In this document: one piece after another, positions 36,048 to 46,040 of the stretch
How the letters are laid out: each line of letters begins with the position of its first letter
Numbering within the stretch: the stretch's first letter is position 1
Source of the DNA: Agapetus fuscipes
Lineage: Eukaryota; Arthropoda; Insecta; Trichoptera; Glossosomatidae
Direction of reading: 5' to 3'
DNA: 64,000 nucleotides
Assembly (NCBI GenBank): GCA_951799405.1
Contig: OX637339.1
Coordinates: forward strand, 4,216,001-4,280,000
Notes under the pieces: generated by a model
The model's database searches: none
Told to the model about the DNA's origin: nothing
Seen by the model: only the letters and a program-made list of their open reading frames with translations
Program-made: the position numbers and the translations under genes

Positions 36048-36510
36048 AATTGTATTTTCCTAACAAGTATCCGTTCTACAAACAACCCTTCAGATTCATA
36101 AGCTTGCAAGAAAAATATTATTTAATTTCGGGAAATGATGGTTTATATTTAAATATAGTTTTCGTGTGGACAAATCTTCGTTCTATAAACTACTCTTTAG
36201 ATCTACAAGCACGCAAAAAATCATGTTTAATTTTGGAAAATAATGGTTTATATTTAAAGACAGATTTAGTGTGTGAAAATCTTCATTTAATAAAATACCC
36301 TGGAGATTTAAAATCTTGCAAAAAAATCTCATTTTCTTTTGGAAAGTACTAGATAGTGATTTACATTTGAAGAGAGATTTCTTGTAGACAAGAGTAAAAA
36401 CTTTAAACTACCCTTCCAATTTATTAGCACGCAAAATATCATTTTTTTTAGAAAGTCACTTCATGTATTTGAAGAGTTTTTTTTGTGGATAAAATAGTGT
36501 AATAGCTTTA
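36048..36510. repeat. Degenerate tandem array, period about 107 bp
   Basis: About four copies start near 36101, 36211, 36314 and 36429, plus a partial copy before them. Shared landmarks are GCAAAAAATCATGTTTAA or variants, GGTTTATATTTAAA, a GTGTGGACAAATCTTC-like segment and CTTTAGATCTACAAGCACGC. The plus-strand 100-codon frame across it is a product of the repeat. Confidence 0.7.
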
Positions 36511-36607
36511 CAAAACAATTGATAGGTAAGTGAAAAATGTGTTTTCTTTTTACATATATTTTTTGTAACTTCCAAACAATGTGAATATGAACTCAGCACA
36601 AATTTTG

Positions 36608-36848
36608 ATCTAATCTAATCTATGTTGCAGAGATATGTAACATTAGGGATTCATATTATATGTATTCTAACAAGCAGACACGCATAAGTTCGCGCTTGCA
36701 CATGCCGCATGCGAGCCTACAACGTAAAACCAAAATCTCAAATAAACATACACCCTGCAATTCTTGCCGACCTTCCCTGAAACAGGGGTGACACTGGCAA
36801 GGTGAACCATTTTCTACAGCATGGGTGGTCAGCCGCATACCAATAGGT
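36608..36848 (-). repeat. LINE 3'-tail repeat, family A
   Basis: Full-length copy: CTAATCTAATCTATGTTGCA at the start, TGCCGCATGCGAGCC in the middle, GCCGCATACCAATAGG at the end. Confidence 0.8.
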
Positions 36849-37242
36849 CGGTACAGAACAAATATCACTTATTTGCCTATTTACAAATGATACCTATAAA
36901 TATTTACAAATGAAATTAAGAATGGGATAAATACCTAGTTACAATGGACGATGGACCAACTTGAATATATAACTTTTAGCTCGGCAGGTAAACATTTCAT
37001 TTGTATGGGACTTTGGTCCTTAGCAACCAATAAATAATATTTTCTTGCCTTTTACCTACCGTAAAACGTCACAATTTCGTGAAAATCAATTCATGTGTCG
37101 ACCTCATTATCATGACGTAGGTTTGTGTATCTATAAAATAGAATTTGTAAGGTCTAAGTACAAAAAATTGTCAAAATTTAATTAATGTAAAAAAAATCCT
37201 AAAAGAAAGTCTCATTTACAATCTAAGTTGCAAAGTTGCTCA

Positions 37243-37503
37243 TGACGGTGTTATGGCCGAGGGGGCCAAGCGGGATAATCTTTCTAGCGTATTTGGAATA
37301 GAATAACGTTGGTTCGATCCCCGCCTGGGTCATGATCATAACTTTGACCCTGGTTCAACAGATGGTATTGGGTAATTATTAATTAATAATTTATTCAAAC
37401 AGACAATACTTAATTATTAATTGACGATATTAATACCTGGTTTTAGCCAGGCAGAATAGGTTGGTGAATGCATTCCTCTTCACAAATCTATTTAAAAAAA
37501 TAA
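37243..37503 (+). repeat. tRNA-derived SINE, family D, full length
   Basis: The head GGTGTTATGGCCGAGGGGGC and box B GGTTCGATCCCCGCCTGGGT are tRNA-like. Then come AACAGATGGTATTGGGTAA, an AT-rich palindromic section and CAGAATAGGTTGGTGAATGC. It ends near CTATTTAAAAAAATAAA. Confidence 0.75.
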
Positions 37504-37842
37504 AGAAAATGACTGAAATATAATCATTCATGTTCACAAGTATTGAGCATAGTTCGTTGATGTTTGTAATTATTATCAATAAAAAAGTAGCAGCTGTAAC
37601 GTTTAATAAATGATCAATTGTCTAATTGGTTTTTATTAGCATTTCGCCACTTCTTCCACAAAATCCAGGGACGGATCAAGGCTATAATCTTTTAAGAAAA
37701 TTTTGATTAAAAAATGTAAAAATCTAAGTTGAAAAGATATGTAACATTGGTGATTCACATTACATGCATTAACACAAACAGACACGTACTTACAAGTTTC
37801 GCGCTTGCACATCTCGATGAAATGAAAGAAGTACGCAAGGAT

Positions 37843-38256
37843 CGAAAGAAATGGCGGTTGATCTGTAATGCTGGCGGTTAAAGTTGAGGCTTTTAAAAGT
37901 TTTTTTTTTTTTAAATATGTTTTGTAGTTTTTTTTTAATTTTTTACTGTTTAATTGTTTAGAGTTTATTTGTTTTATATATTTGAATGTATTAATTGCTT
38001 GTATTCCTAGACTGATAGGTTGGTATGCGACTGACCACCCATACTGTAAAAAATGGTTCACTTTGCCAATGTCACCCCTGCTTCAGGGAAGGTCGGCAAG
38101 AGTTGCAGGGCTTATGTTCATTTGAGATAGGGTTTTTTATATTGTAGGTCCACATGCGGCATGTGTAAGCGCGAAATTATGCATGTCTGCTTGTGGGAAT
38201 GCATTTAATATGAATCTCAAACGATACATATCTTTGCAGCTTAGATTTAGATTTAG
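37843..38256 (+). mobile_element. LINE 3' end: coding tail, 3' UTR and the family A repeat in one unit
   Basis: It starts in coding-like sequence giving DEMKEVRKDRKKWRLICNAG followed by a stop, then an AT-rich 3' UTR. From about 38004 the full family A repeat follows, ending CTTAGATTTAGATTTAGA. The same continuous structure is at 50095-50505 (plus) and 53333-53850 (minus), so the ~250-bp repeat is the 3' terminus of this LINE. It appears inserted into an older tail copy at 37715-37810. Confidence 0.8.
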
Positions 38257-38490
38257 AAATACCGTAGGTATGTGAATTTTTTTTTTCTTCAATGAAAAAA
38301 CTTCGACAGTTTTTTGTGGGGTAGAACATCACACATTTTAGGGTACAGGTTAAAAATTCAATTTTTACTAATCATTTCCAGAATGGGTAGCCAAAAATAT
38401 GATTTTTTTCCCGTCCCTAGAAGTCCAGAAATCAATTCATTTACAATCGTGTCCTACTTATTACTATTATTATGGGGATATACATTGCCT

Positions 38491-38735
38491 AATAGATTGG
38501 TATAAGATTGACCTCCCATGCTGTAAAAACTTGATTCACTTTTGCCTAAGCCACCACGGTTTCAAGGAAAGCCGGGGAAAGAGGCCTGGCAAATTGTTCT
38601 GATGTTCATGTGAGGTTTGGTTTTATACACATTAACACATGAAGCATGTGTAAGTGCGAACTTTCAAGTGTCTGTCTGTGGGCATGCATTAAATAAGAGC
38701 CTTAAATACCAAAATATCTTTGCAACTTAGATCAT
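38491..38735 (+). repeat. LINE 3'-tail repeat, family A (old, diverged)
   Basis: Recognisable by CATGCTGTAAAAACTTGATT, AAGCATGTGTAAGTGCGAAC and ATCTTTGCAACTTAGATC, with many substitutions. Confidence 0.65.
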
Positions 38736-40008
38736 GGATTAAATAAAGATAGCTTGCTATTAAAGGACTTCTGATATGATATGTTTAAACTCCCAATCAT
38801 GTAAATATACAAATAAAAGAGCACCTTTTGTGAGTGATTTAGTTTCCATATTTTTTTCTATTCACGCGAGTAAAGGGTGTTGTGCGATTTTTTATAGTCG
38901 GGGTTTATAAAAAACATAATAATACTTTTGCATCAACCCGAAATCATGGCATTCATTCGAATATTATAAATCAAAATTAAAATGTAGATGAGAGCATAAA
39001 TTATATTGTAAATAGTTTTTTTTTTTAATTATTAGGGCAACCCTGAGAGTGCTAGTGTTGTGCCCGCATACGAGTATCATGTAAGCTGTGAAGTATCTAA
39101 CCAATAAAAATATTACCATGATATACTGATGAATACTTAAAACGAAGCGCGTTGATTAATGAGGACATCTCTTTACTGAATAATATAAAATACAGATGCG
39201 TTCAAAGGAATAATATGATTGGAAAAACCACCCTCAGCTATTCCCATTTCTCACAAAAATCTCGAGTCCCAGAAATCAAGATTCACAAAAAATGGCTGCC
39301 TCGTATTCTGCAATGCAAGTGTTTCTGTCTAATACGATTCTATCAAAACGATTTGACAACGTTGTTTTTGATCATGCTGTCTCACTCTAAATCATATATT
39401 TTTATTCGCTCTCGCAAAAGTCAGCTGGGAATTAAAAATAATATTATTATTTACGTATTTTGGACAATGTTATAATTTTCTGATATTATTATCGTGTTAA
39501 ATAACGTTGCATTGGAATTGCAATAAAAGTACTTATAATGTGTTCATCGATCAAGTATTTCATCTTAAAACCACGAATTCTAAATTAAAAATATGATACT
39601 GAAGTACTTCTTACTCTTATGATATGTTATTTTACGGAGGAATAACATTTCACCTTTTAAAAAATAAATACTTCTCAAAATCTTCGCAACATAATCTCCG
39701 TAACATAGATCTTCATACATTTTGAGCGCTCGAGATGCAACTCACCGGCAAAATGGCTCATGATTCTTCTCTAATGACAAAAATCGAGGTGAGACCTTGT
39801 GGAATACCGTTTATGGCTTTTTTGACATATTTTCGTAAATTCTAGAAGATTATTGTCTATGGGTCAAATGGGAATAGACACCCTGGCCGCTATTTTCGTA
39901 GTAGATATTTTTTATGAGGCAGAATTTTTTTTAAAATAAATCCTGCTTTTCAATAATAGTGTAAAAATAAATTAGAGATTAACATGAAATATTCAAAATG
40001 AATGCATA

Positions 40009-40257
40009 GGGGCTGTCCATATATTACGTCATTCGCATTAAGGGGGGGGGGGGGGAGTCTGGTCTGCGGATGATGGCAAATGATGCACGAGTACCAAAAG
40101 TGACGTCGTTCTTGTAAATACCAATTTCTACAAAATATACAAAATAGTATGCAAGTAATATAACATTATTAATTATTAAGCTCATCCATTATTATAGCAA
40201 GAGGGGGGGGGGGTCGAAAATCGGCCAAAATCGATGACGTAATTTATGGACGGCCCC
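40009..40257. repeat. MITE with GGGGCTGTCCAT ends and internal G-runs
   Basis: Left end GGGGCTGTCCATATATTACG; right end, read inward, GGGGCCGTCCATAAATTACG. ATA flanks both sides. Inside, runs of at least ten G residues lie just inward of each end (about 40042-40056 and 40203-40213), a potential G-quadruplex arrangement. Confidence 0.7.
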
Positions 40258-40329
40258 ATACCCACAAGTAGACACACATAAGTTTTCACTTACAAATGCT
40301 GCAAGACCCTTGTAAAAGAAATGATTGTC

Positions 40330-40588
40330 GGTGTTATGGCCGATGGGGGCAAGTGGGCTGGTCTTTCTAGCGTGTTTGTAATAGAACAACGTTGGTTCGA
40401 TCCCCGCCTGAGTCATTTGACCATAACTTTGACGCTGGTTCAACAGATGTTATTAGGTAATTATTAATTAATAATTAATTAAAATGAATAATGAATTATT
40501 AATTATTAATTGATGATATTACTACCTGTTTCTGGCCAGGCAGAATAGGTTGGTGAATTACATTCCTCTTCACAAATCTATTTAAAAA
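40330..40588 (+). repeat. tRNA-derived SINE, family D
   Basis: GGTGTTATGGCCGATGGGGG, GGTTCGATCCCCGCCTGAGT and the distal GCAGAATAGGTTGGTGAATT. LINE-tail fragments lie on both sides (40260-40320 and 40600-40710), so the SINE probably split a single tail copy. Confidence 0.7.
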
Positions 40589-41218
40589 AAAGACCCAAAT
40601 CTCCAACAAACATTTTTGCCGAACTTCCCTGAAACAGGGGTGACATTACAAAGTGAACCAATCACTAAAGTATTTGTGGTCAGCTTCACACCAACTTATA
40701 AATCTTAGTACTTACTCAAATTAATTTCTTATTTGTTCAAGACAAAGGAAAAATTGTTATTCTGAAATGTATTTACTTCTACGTACGTGCTTTCACTGTA
40801 GTCGAGTTATTTGCCTCGAGCTTATAACACCCTAGTTCCTGGTCTGCCCGTATATTTTATATCCAGCTTTAGGGGTGAGCTTTGAGATAAAAATAAGATT
40901 CAGGCTTAGTCAAATAAAAAGTCAATACGCACTACATAGACATCGTCTATCGGAATAAGTGATAGCTTTGTGGGTTTAACAGTTGACGCATTTTTAACGA
41001 TGTATCTAATAAAAATGCATAAGTATTTGATACATATACTAATATCTAGAGACCCTACGTTCTGTTTTGAATGAGACCGATATGTGATTTCCGATTTTAA
41101 AAGCTAGACTGTCATTCATTGCTGTAGGGCTATTCTTTCAAAGCTTATTTTTTTAATGACTTATTACAGACATACCAAAATGAGACTTCTATACCTGATT
41201 AAATTTCTGACATCTATA

Positions 41219-41484
41219 CCTAATCTAAGTTGGAAAAATACATTAATATTTAAGAATCATATTGCATGTATTCCCGTTTAAGCAGACACAGTGCGCTAAA
41301 ACCCGTATGAGTTCGCGATTACACGTATGCCGCATGACGACCTACAACATAAAAAGAACCAATCTCAAATGAGCATACATCCTGAAACTCTTGCCAACCT
41401 TTCCTGAAACAGGGGTGACATTGGTAAAGTGAACCATTTTTTACAGTATGGGTGATCAGATCATACCAACATATAAGTTAAGGA
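41219..41484 (-). repeat. LINE 3'-tail repeat, family A
   Basis: Nearly full length, with a small internal duplication at AGACACAGTGCGCTAAAACC. It ends ATATAAGTTAAGGAAT. Confidence 0.75.
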
Positions 41485-42520
41485 ATATAATCCGTTGTAT
41501 TATTTTCCTGAAAAACTGTGATTTGACTGTCCCATTTAGGGATAGACTTTTATGGTCACCCTATCCATTTGGGTACATAATATAATATGGTAGGAGCTAT
41601 CAACTTTTTATTTACTTACCAATAAAAAAACGAATGATCTTTTTACTGGCTTAGTCGTTATGTACTCTATCTACTTTATAAATAAGAGTGCTACTGCCTT
41701 GTACAAATTGGATTGAATAATAAAATAAACAACAGTGATAACCAACAGTCGGAAATAAAGTCATGACAACCAATTTCTCATAATTTCTTGCATACTCAAT
41801 ACTTTTCCAAAACATAATTTTTTATTGATATATAACAGTTTTCGTACTTTTTTTGGTTTGTTTACTCGATGGTTGAGTGTTTACGCAATACTTTATACTC
41901 AGACTATTGTTTCAGCTATCAACCTCTTCGTATTCTATCAATTCTTCGTATTTACATTTTTCAATCATCATCAATTCCTTGACTTGTAGCCCTTATAGGT
42001 TGGTATGAGGCTGACCACCCAATACCCATACTGTAAAAAATGGTTCACTTTGCCTTACTACATTGATTAATTTTACACATTTTGTGTGACACACTTCTAG
42101 GTTCTAAATCATTGTTTTTACCAATCCCTCTGCATCACTCTCATTTTTAAAAGCCAAAGAGACCAAAATATACATTCTCTATTCTATTGCTCTCTTCGGA
42201 AAAACACTTCAAAACTCTCTTACGCATTCCGATCTCAGTAGATACGGTATTTTGATTAGTTGATGTCTTCATGAGAGTGCCGTTTCGTGATTCAGTTACT
42301 CCAAAGACGCTCGTGCAAAATATGCCAGAAATTTGCTTGTCTTTAGTGCATTTTGGAACTTCCCATGGTCCTCTAGCTCTCTCACACGATGAGGCAGGTG
42401 GTTTCAGGCTAGAGGACCAGCAACTGCAAAAGCACGCTATCCAAAATATTAGATCTAACTTACTTATTTATAAAGTTTGGCGCCTTTGTCATTGCAATGT
42501 AATTTGTCGTGTGTGTGTGT

Positions 42521-42774
42521 TCCTTGACTTATAGGTTGGTATGCGGCTGACCACCCATGCTGTAAAAATGGTTCACTTTGCCAATGTCACCCCTGTCTCA
42601 GGGAAGGACGGCAAGAGTTGCAGGGTGTATGTCCATTTGAGATTTGGTTTTTATGTTGTAGGTTCACATGAGGCATGTGCAAGCGCGAACTTGTACGTGT
42701 CTGGTTGTGAGAATGCATGTAATGTGATTCTCCAATGTAACATATCTTTGCAACTTAGATTAGATTAGATTAGA
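42521..42774 (+). repeat. LINE 3'-tail repeat, family A, well preserved
   Basis: Reference-quality copy. TCCTTGACTTATAGGTTGGT starts it, followed by CAATGTCACCCCTGTCTCAG, GCATGTGCAAGCGCGAACTT and the TTAGATTAGATTAGATTAGA tail at 42755-42774. Confidence 0.85.
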
Positions 42775-42826
42775 CTGCATTTTCTGTGACCGAATCTGCG
42801 CACATAAAAATATTCCCATCTATGAG

Positions 42827-43181
42827 TCCGGTCCATAGCTCAGTTGGTAGAGTGCTTGCATTCCATGCCGAGAGCTCGAGTTGAAATCCCACCGAGGGTG
42901 TCAGAAATGATTTCCCGTTTCGGTGCTTATTACAAAAATCAAAAAGAAAATACTCGCAAGGTTGAGGTACTCACCCTTCACAAAAAATGATTACCAATAC
43001 GAATTTCGCATTTTTATGGAAAAGCCCACTTCAACTGAAGTGGTTGGCGTAAGGTAAGTAAATCTTTACTTATTAAAATAAATAGGATCCACTTGCCACA
43101 TGCAAAATCCTTCGGGAATAGCGCGGCTAGAAGTTACACTGTATATGTAGCTTAGTTGCGTTTCTAAAAAAAAAAAAAATG
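42827..43181 (+). repeat. tRNA-derived SINE, family B, full length with poly(A)
   Basis: Box A-like TAGCTCAGTTGGTAGAGTGC at about 42838 and a box B-like GAGTTGAAATCCC. The body includes AACTGAAGTGGTTGGCGTAA and GCGGCTAGAAGTTACACTGT. It ends with GTTGCGTTTC and an A-run at 43168-43181. The head is the only tRNA-like part, so this is not a functional tRNA gene. Confidence 0.85.
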
Positions 43182-43364
43182 ATTTAGAAATAGTTGCTCT
43201 CTCCTCGTGTGCATTTTATAATCTGTGAGTGTGTACTTATAGTATAGTGTAGTTATTTAATTGTATCTTTGACTAAACAGTGCTCCCATTCAGTCCGCCA
43301 TTGCGCTCTCCTCAACGAAGTCCCGTCACGGCTTATCTCAAAATATAACCAAAGCATTCTTCTT

Positions 43365-43503
43365 CATTCTCCTTCCTTCTCCTTCCTTCTCCTTCCTTCT
43401 CCTTCCTTCTCCTTCCTTCTCCATCCTTCTCCTTCCTTCTCCTTCCTTCTCCTTCCTTCTCCATCCTTCTCCTTCCTTCTCCTTCCTTCTCCATCCTTCT
43501 TCA
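43365..43503. repeat. Pyrimidine-rich minisatellite, 10-bp unit
   Basis: About 14 units of CTCCTTCCTT with CTCCATCCTT variants, all pyrimidine on the plus strand apart from the single A of the variants. The open frame across it (PSFSFLL repeats) is a by-product. Confidence 0.9.
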
Positions 43504-43635
43504 TCGCCACGATATTCTCAGAGACGCTCTTCCCGGTAGCCATTTAAACCAACAGCATGCGTATCATTTTAAAAACATTAAAATTTCCGTCTTGAATAAT
43601 ATCGACATGTAAAAGGTAAAACTGAATAAGTGACG

Positions 43636-43875
43636 TCTAATCTAATCTAATCTAAGTTGCAAATATATATTACATTTGAGATTCATATTAAATGCATTTC
43701 CACAAGCAGACACGTATAAGTTCGCACTTAAACGTGCCGCATGTGGACTTACAATGTAAAACCCAATCTCAGATGAACAAACGCCCTGCAACTTTTACTG
43801 ATCTTCCCTGAAACAGGGTTGACATTGACAAAGTGAACCATTTTTTTTACAGTATGGGTGGTATAAGTCAAGGAA
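43636..43875 (-). repeat. LINE 3'-tail repeat, family A
   Basis: Full-length copy starting TCTAATCTAATCTAATCTAA, but the CAGCCTCATACCAACC segment near its end is deleted (GGGTGGTATAAGTCAAGGAA). Confidence 0.75.
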
Positions 43876-45424
43876 TGACGTATTGAGTTAATTCCGGTTT
43901 CTCAGATAAAGGCAATCCCCCTTATTCATTAATAGGTTTTAATTTTTAAACCAGCTTATAGTTCGTTTTTCCATACTAATAAACGGGTTTAACTCTGGTT
44001 TTGGGTTCAATCAATCTAATGAATAAGGCCGAATATGTTTTTCTATTTACTACGAAAGTAAACACTGAACAAATGTGAAAATCCTGTTGTGTAGACCTTT
44101 TTCATGAGCACCTTGACTTATAGGTTGGTATCAGGCTGACCACCCATACTGTAAAAAAATATTCACATTGGCACCCCTTTAGATTACAAATTACCAACGT
44201 TTTCGGTCATCAGACTATCAGGTATATTATGAAACTAACTTGAAACTTATAGTGAGGTTTAGTTTATTTTGTAATTAAGTACAAATGCAGCATGTATAAG
44301 CCCGAACTCACATGGGTCTGCCTGTGGGCGTGCATTAGATATAAAAATGCCAATGTATCTTTGCAGGTTAGATGAGTATTGATTATAGATAATATAGACA
44401 GCATTCATTATCCAAATTGATTGGGGAACAAGGGTGTTTGTTTACTTATATGAACTAATCTACCAATAAAAACATATTTATATTATAAAAAAACCTTTAA
44501 TTGCGTAATATGGTTGTTTTTAAACGCCAATACTTACACGATTGTGTCAACAATTACTAAAAACATTTATAAGTACCTGTACATTATGTAAATAGGTGTT
44601 GCAAATGAATACTGTAGGCATGTGACACTCGACGTGTCGGCAACAGATTACTAGAAATTCCTGAAATGTAAGCGTTTTATGATTTTTCCGACAAGGTACA
44701 CCTGTATATTATGTAGATATGATAGTGAATCCATATCTGCGTTATAAAATGTGATCCCGCGTCTGAAATTCAATCCCGGTTTTTCCGGGATTCAATTTCT
44801 TTATCCCGAGTATTAAAAATGCGTACCTATATATCTTATTTCGATTACGTTAAGTGAAAATGTATGGAATATACAACGGCTCTTCTTGTGACGGATTTAG
44901 TTTTCATACATTTTTTTCAACTTATCCAATCGATTATTCCATCCAGGCGCGTGCATGGGTTAAAAGCACACATTTTTGAAGTGTAGAAGATACATTGTCA
45001 ATATTGACAAAATTATTTTGATGTTATTAGTTTTAAATTATTTTGAATAACGTATAGGTACTAATCAGAGACATGATAAATTAAAGTCAACATCGAAATC
45101 ATCAATGGTACAACTTTCTGGGTTGGGTCTTGGTTTTTTTGATCAACCACAGCCGCTGCCTGTCCAACGCCTTCCTGCTCTAGTTCCGTACTTCTACCAC
45201 ATGGCAGTCTGCCACCATTGTCCTGCGTCGCTTTGGGTCCATCATTGCAACTATCTATTCTGGGCTGCAATCGTGCCTGCAAAAGATTCATCCGAATGTT
45301 AAATTCATTGAATACCAAAAACAATACCTAAATAAAAATGTTTAAACCGCAGTTTCATGGGAGCTCCCTTTTAATAGTCCAACATAATATTGTGGAGGGC
45401 CAGATTTAGTATTTTTGTAATCGT

Positions 45425-45525
45425 GGGTTAAAATAGGTTCAACTCGCCACATGCGACCCCTTCAGGGATAACGCGGCAAGAAGTTACACTATATGTGTAG
45501 CTTAGTTGCGTTTTTTGCGTTGCGT
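45425..45525 (+). repeat. Family B SINE 3' fragment
   Basis: Contains CTCGCCACATGCGACCCCTT, AACGCGGCAAGAAGTTACAC and TGTAGCTTAGTTGCGTTTT, matching the 3' third of 42827-43181. It lies about 500 bases upstream of the receptor start codon. Confidence 0.65.
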
Positions 45526-45989
45526 TGCGGTCCATAAATAGTAGCGTCGACGGGGGTTGGGGGGTGATTTTTTAAATGATTGCGCAATATCCATGATGTC
45601 GTCGCGGGCCGAATGAAAGGCTTACGCGGGTTGTATGTGTGACAGGCCTGCTCTAGCACTTTGTAAATTCATGGCTGCCCCGGTATTCCGGTATTGCCGG
45701 TCTTAGCTCTACACAACACCATTTTCAGTGTTAAAATTATTAATAAAAATATGACTCTCCGAATGTCTTAACAAGTACCTAGGTACAATCACAAACATTG
45801 CACATGTGTACGTTACTCCACAATACTTGTAAGTGAGTGGATGATAATATTAATTGATAAAGAATGATTGTGACTGTTCTCGGATTCCAGCGAGCATTTC
45901 AAATTTGAAATTGGAACTGTGTTGCCAGTGATATGCCACCACTCGGCGGGAAAACGAGGCATCTGTCAAATCCGGCGCTCACCAACACG

Positions 45990-46040
45990 ATGCGAAGCAA
46001 ATAAAATCAAGTTTTCATGACATGGCTGAGGAATATTTGA
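45990..46040 (+). promoter_or_regulatory. Two short upstream ORFs at the receptor start codon
   Basis: ATG at 45990 opens a four-codon ORF ending at 46004. ATG at 46017 opens a seven-codon ORF ending at 46040, so it overlaps the main ATG at 46022 in another frame. If transcription starts upstream of 45990, both would lower initiation at the main ATG. Transcription start is unknown, so this is conditional. Confidence 0.4.

Larger units (their letters stand above)
32821..46021. other. 13 kb region without a recognised gene
   Basis: Between the divergent starts of the transporter (minus) and the receptor (plus). It should contain both promoters. I recognise only repeats: SINEs, LINE tails, MITEs and tandem arrays listed separately. 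Open frames at 34902-35216, 36050-36352, 39152-39475 and 45061-45324 lie in repeats or have no recognisable domain. A 5' non-coding exon of the receptor could be hidden here but cannot be identified by eye. Confidence 0.5.

Noticed and set aside
36050..36352. 100-codon plus-strand ORF
   Set aside because: It lies wholly in the 107-bp tandem array, and its peptide repeats with the DNA period.
39152..39475. Plus-strand 107-codon ORF
   Set aside because: No recognisable family; composition like the flanking AT-rich DNA.
42838..42910. Possible tRNA gene
   Set aside because: Only internal promoter boxes are tRNA-like; the acceptor and anticodon stems do not pair and a SINE body follows, as in the other copies.
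43269..43547. Plus-strand ORF rich in PSFSFLL
   Set aside because: Translation of the CTCCTTCCTT minisatellite.
45061..45324. Minus-strand 87-codon ORF with a Gln/Asp-rich stretch
   Set aside because: No recognised family, no clear splice partners. It could be a retroelement scrap, but I cannot support a gene.
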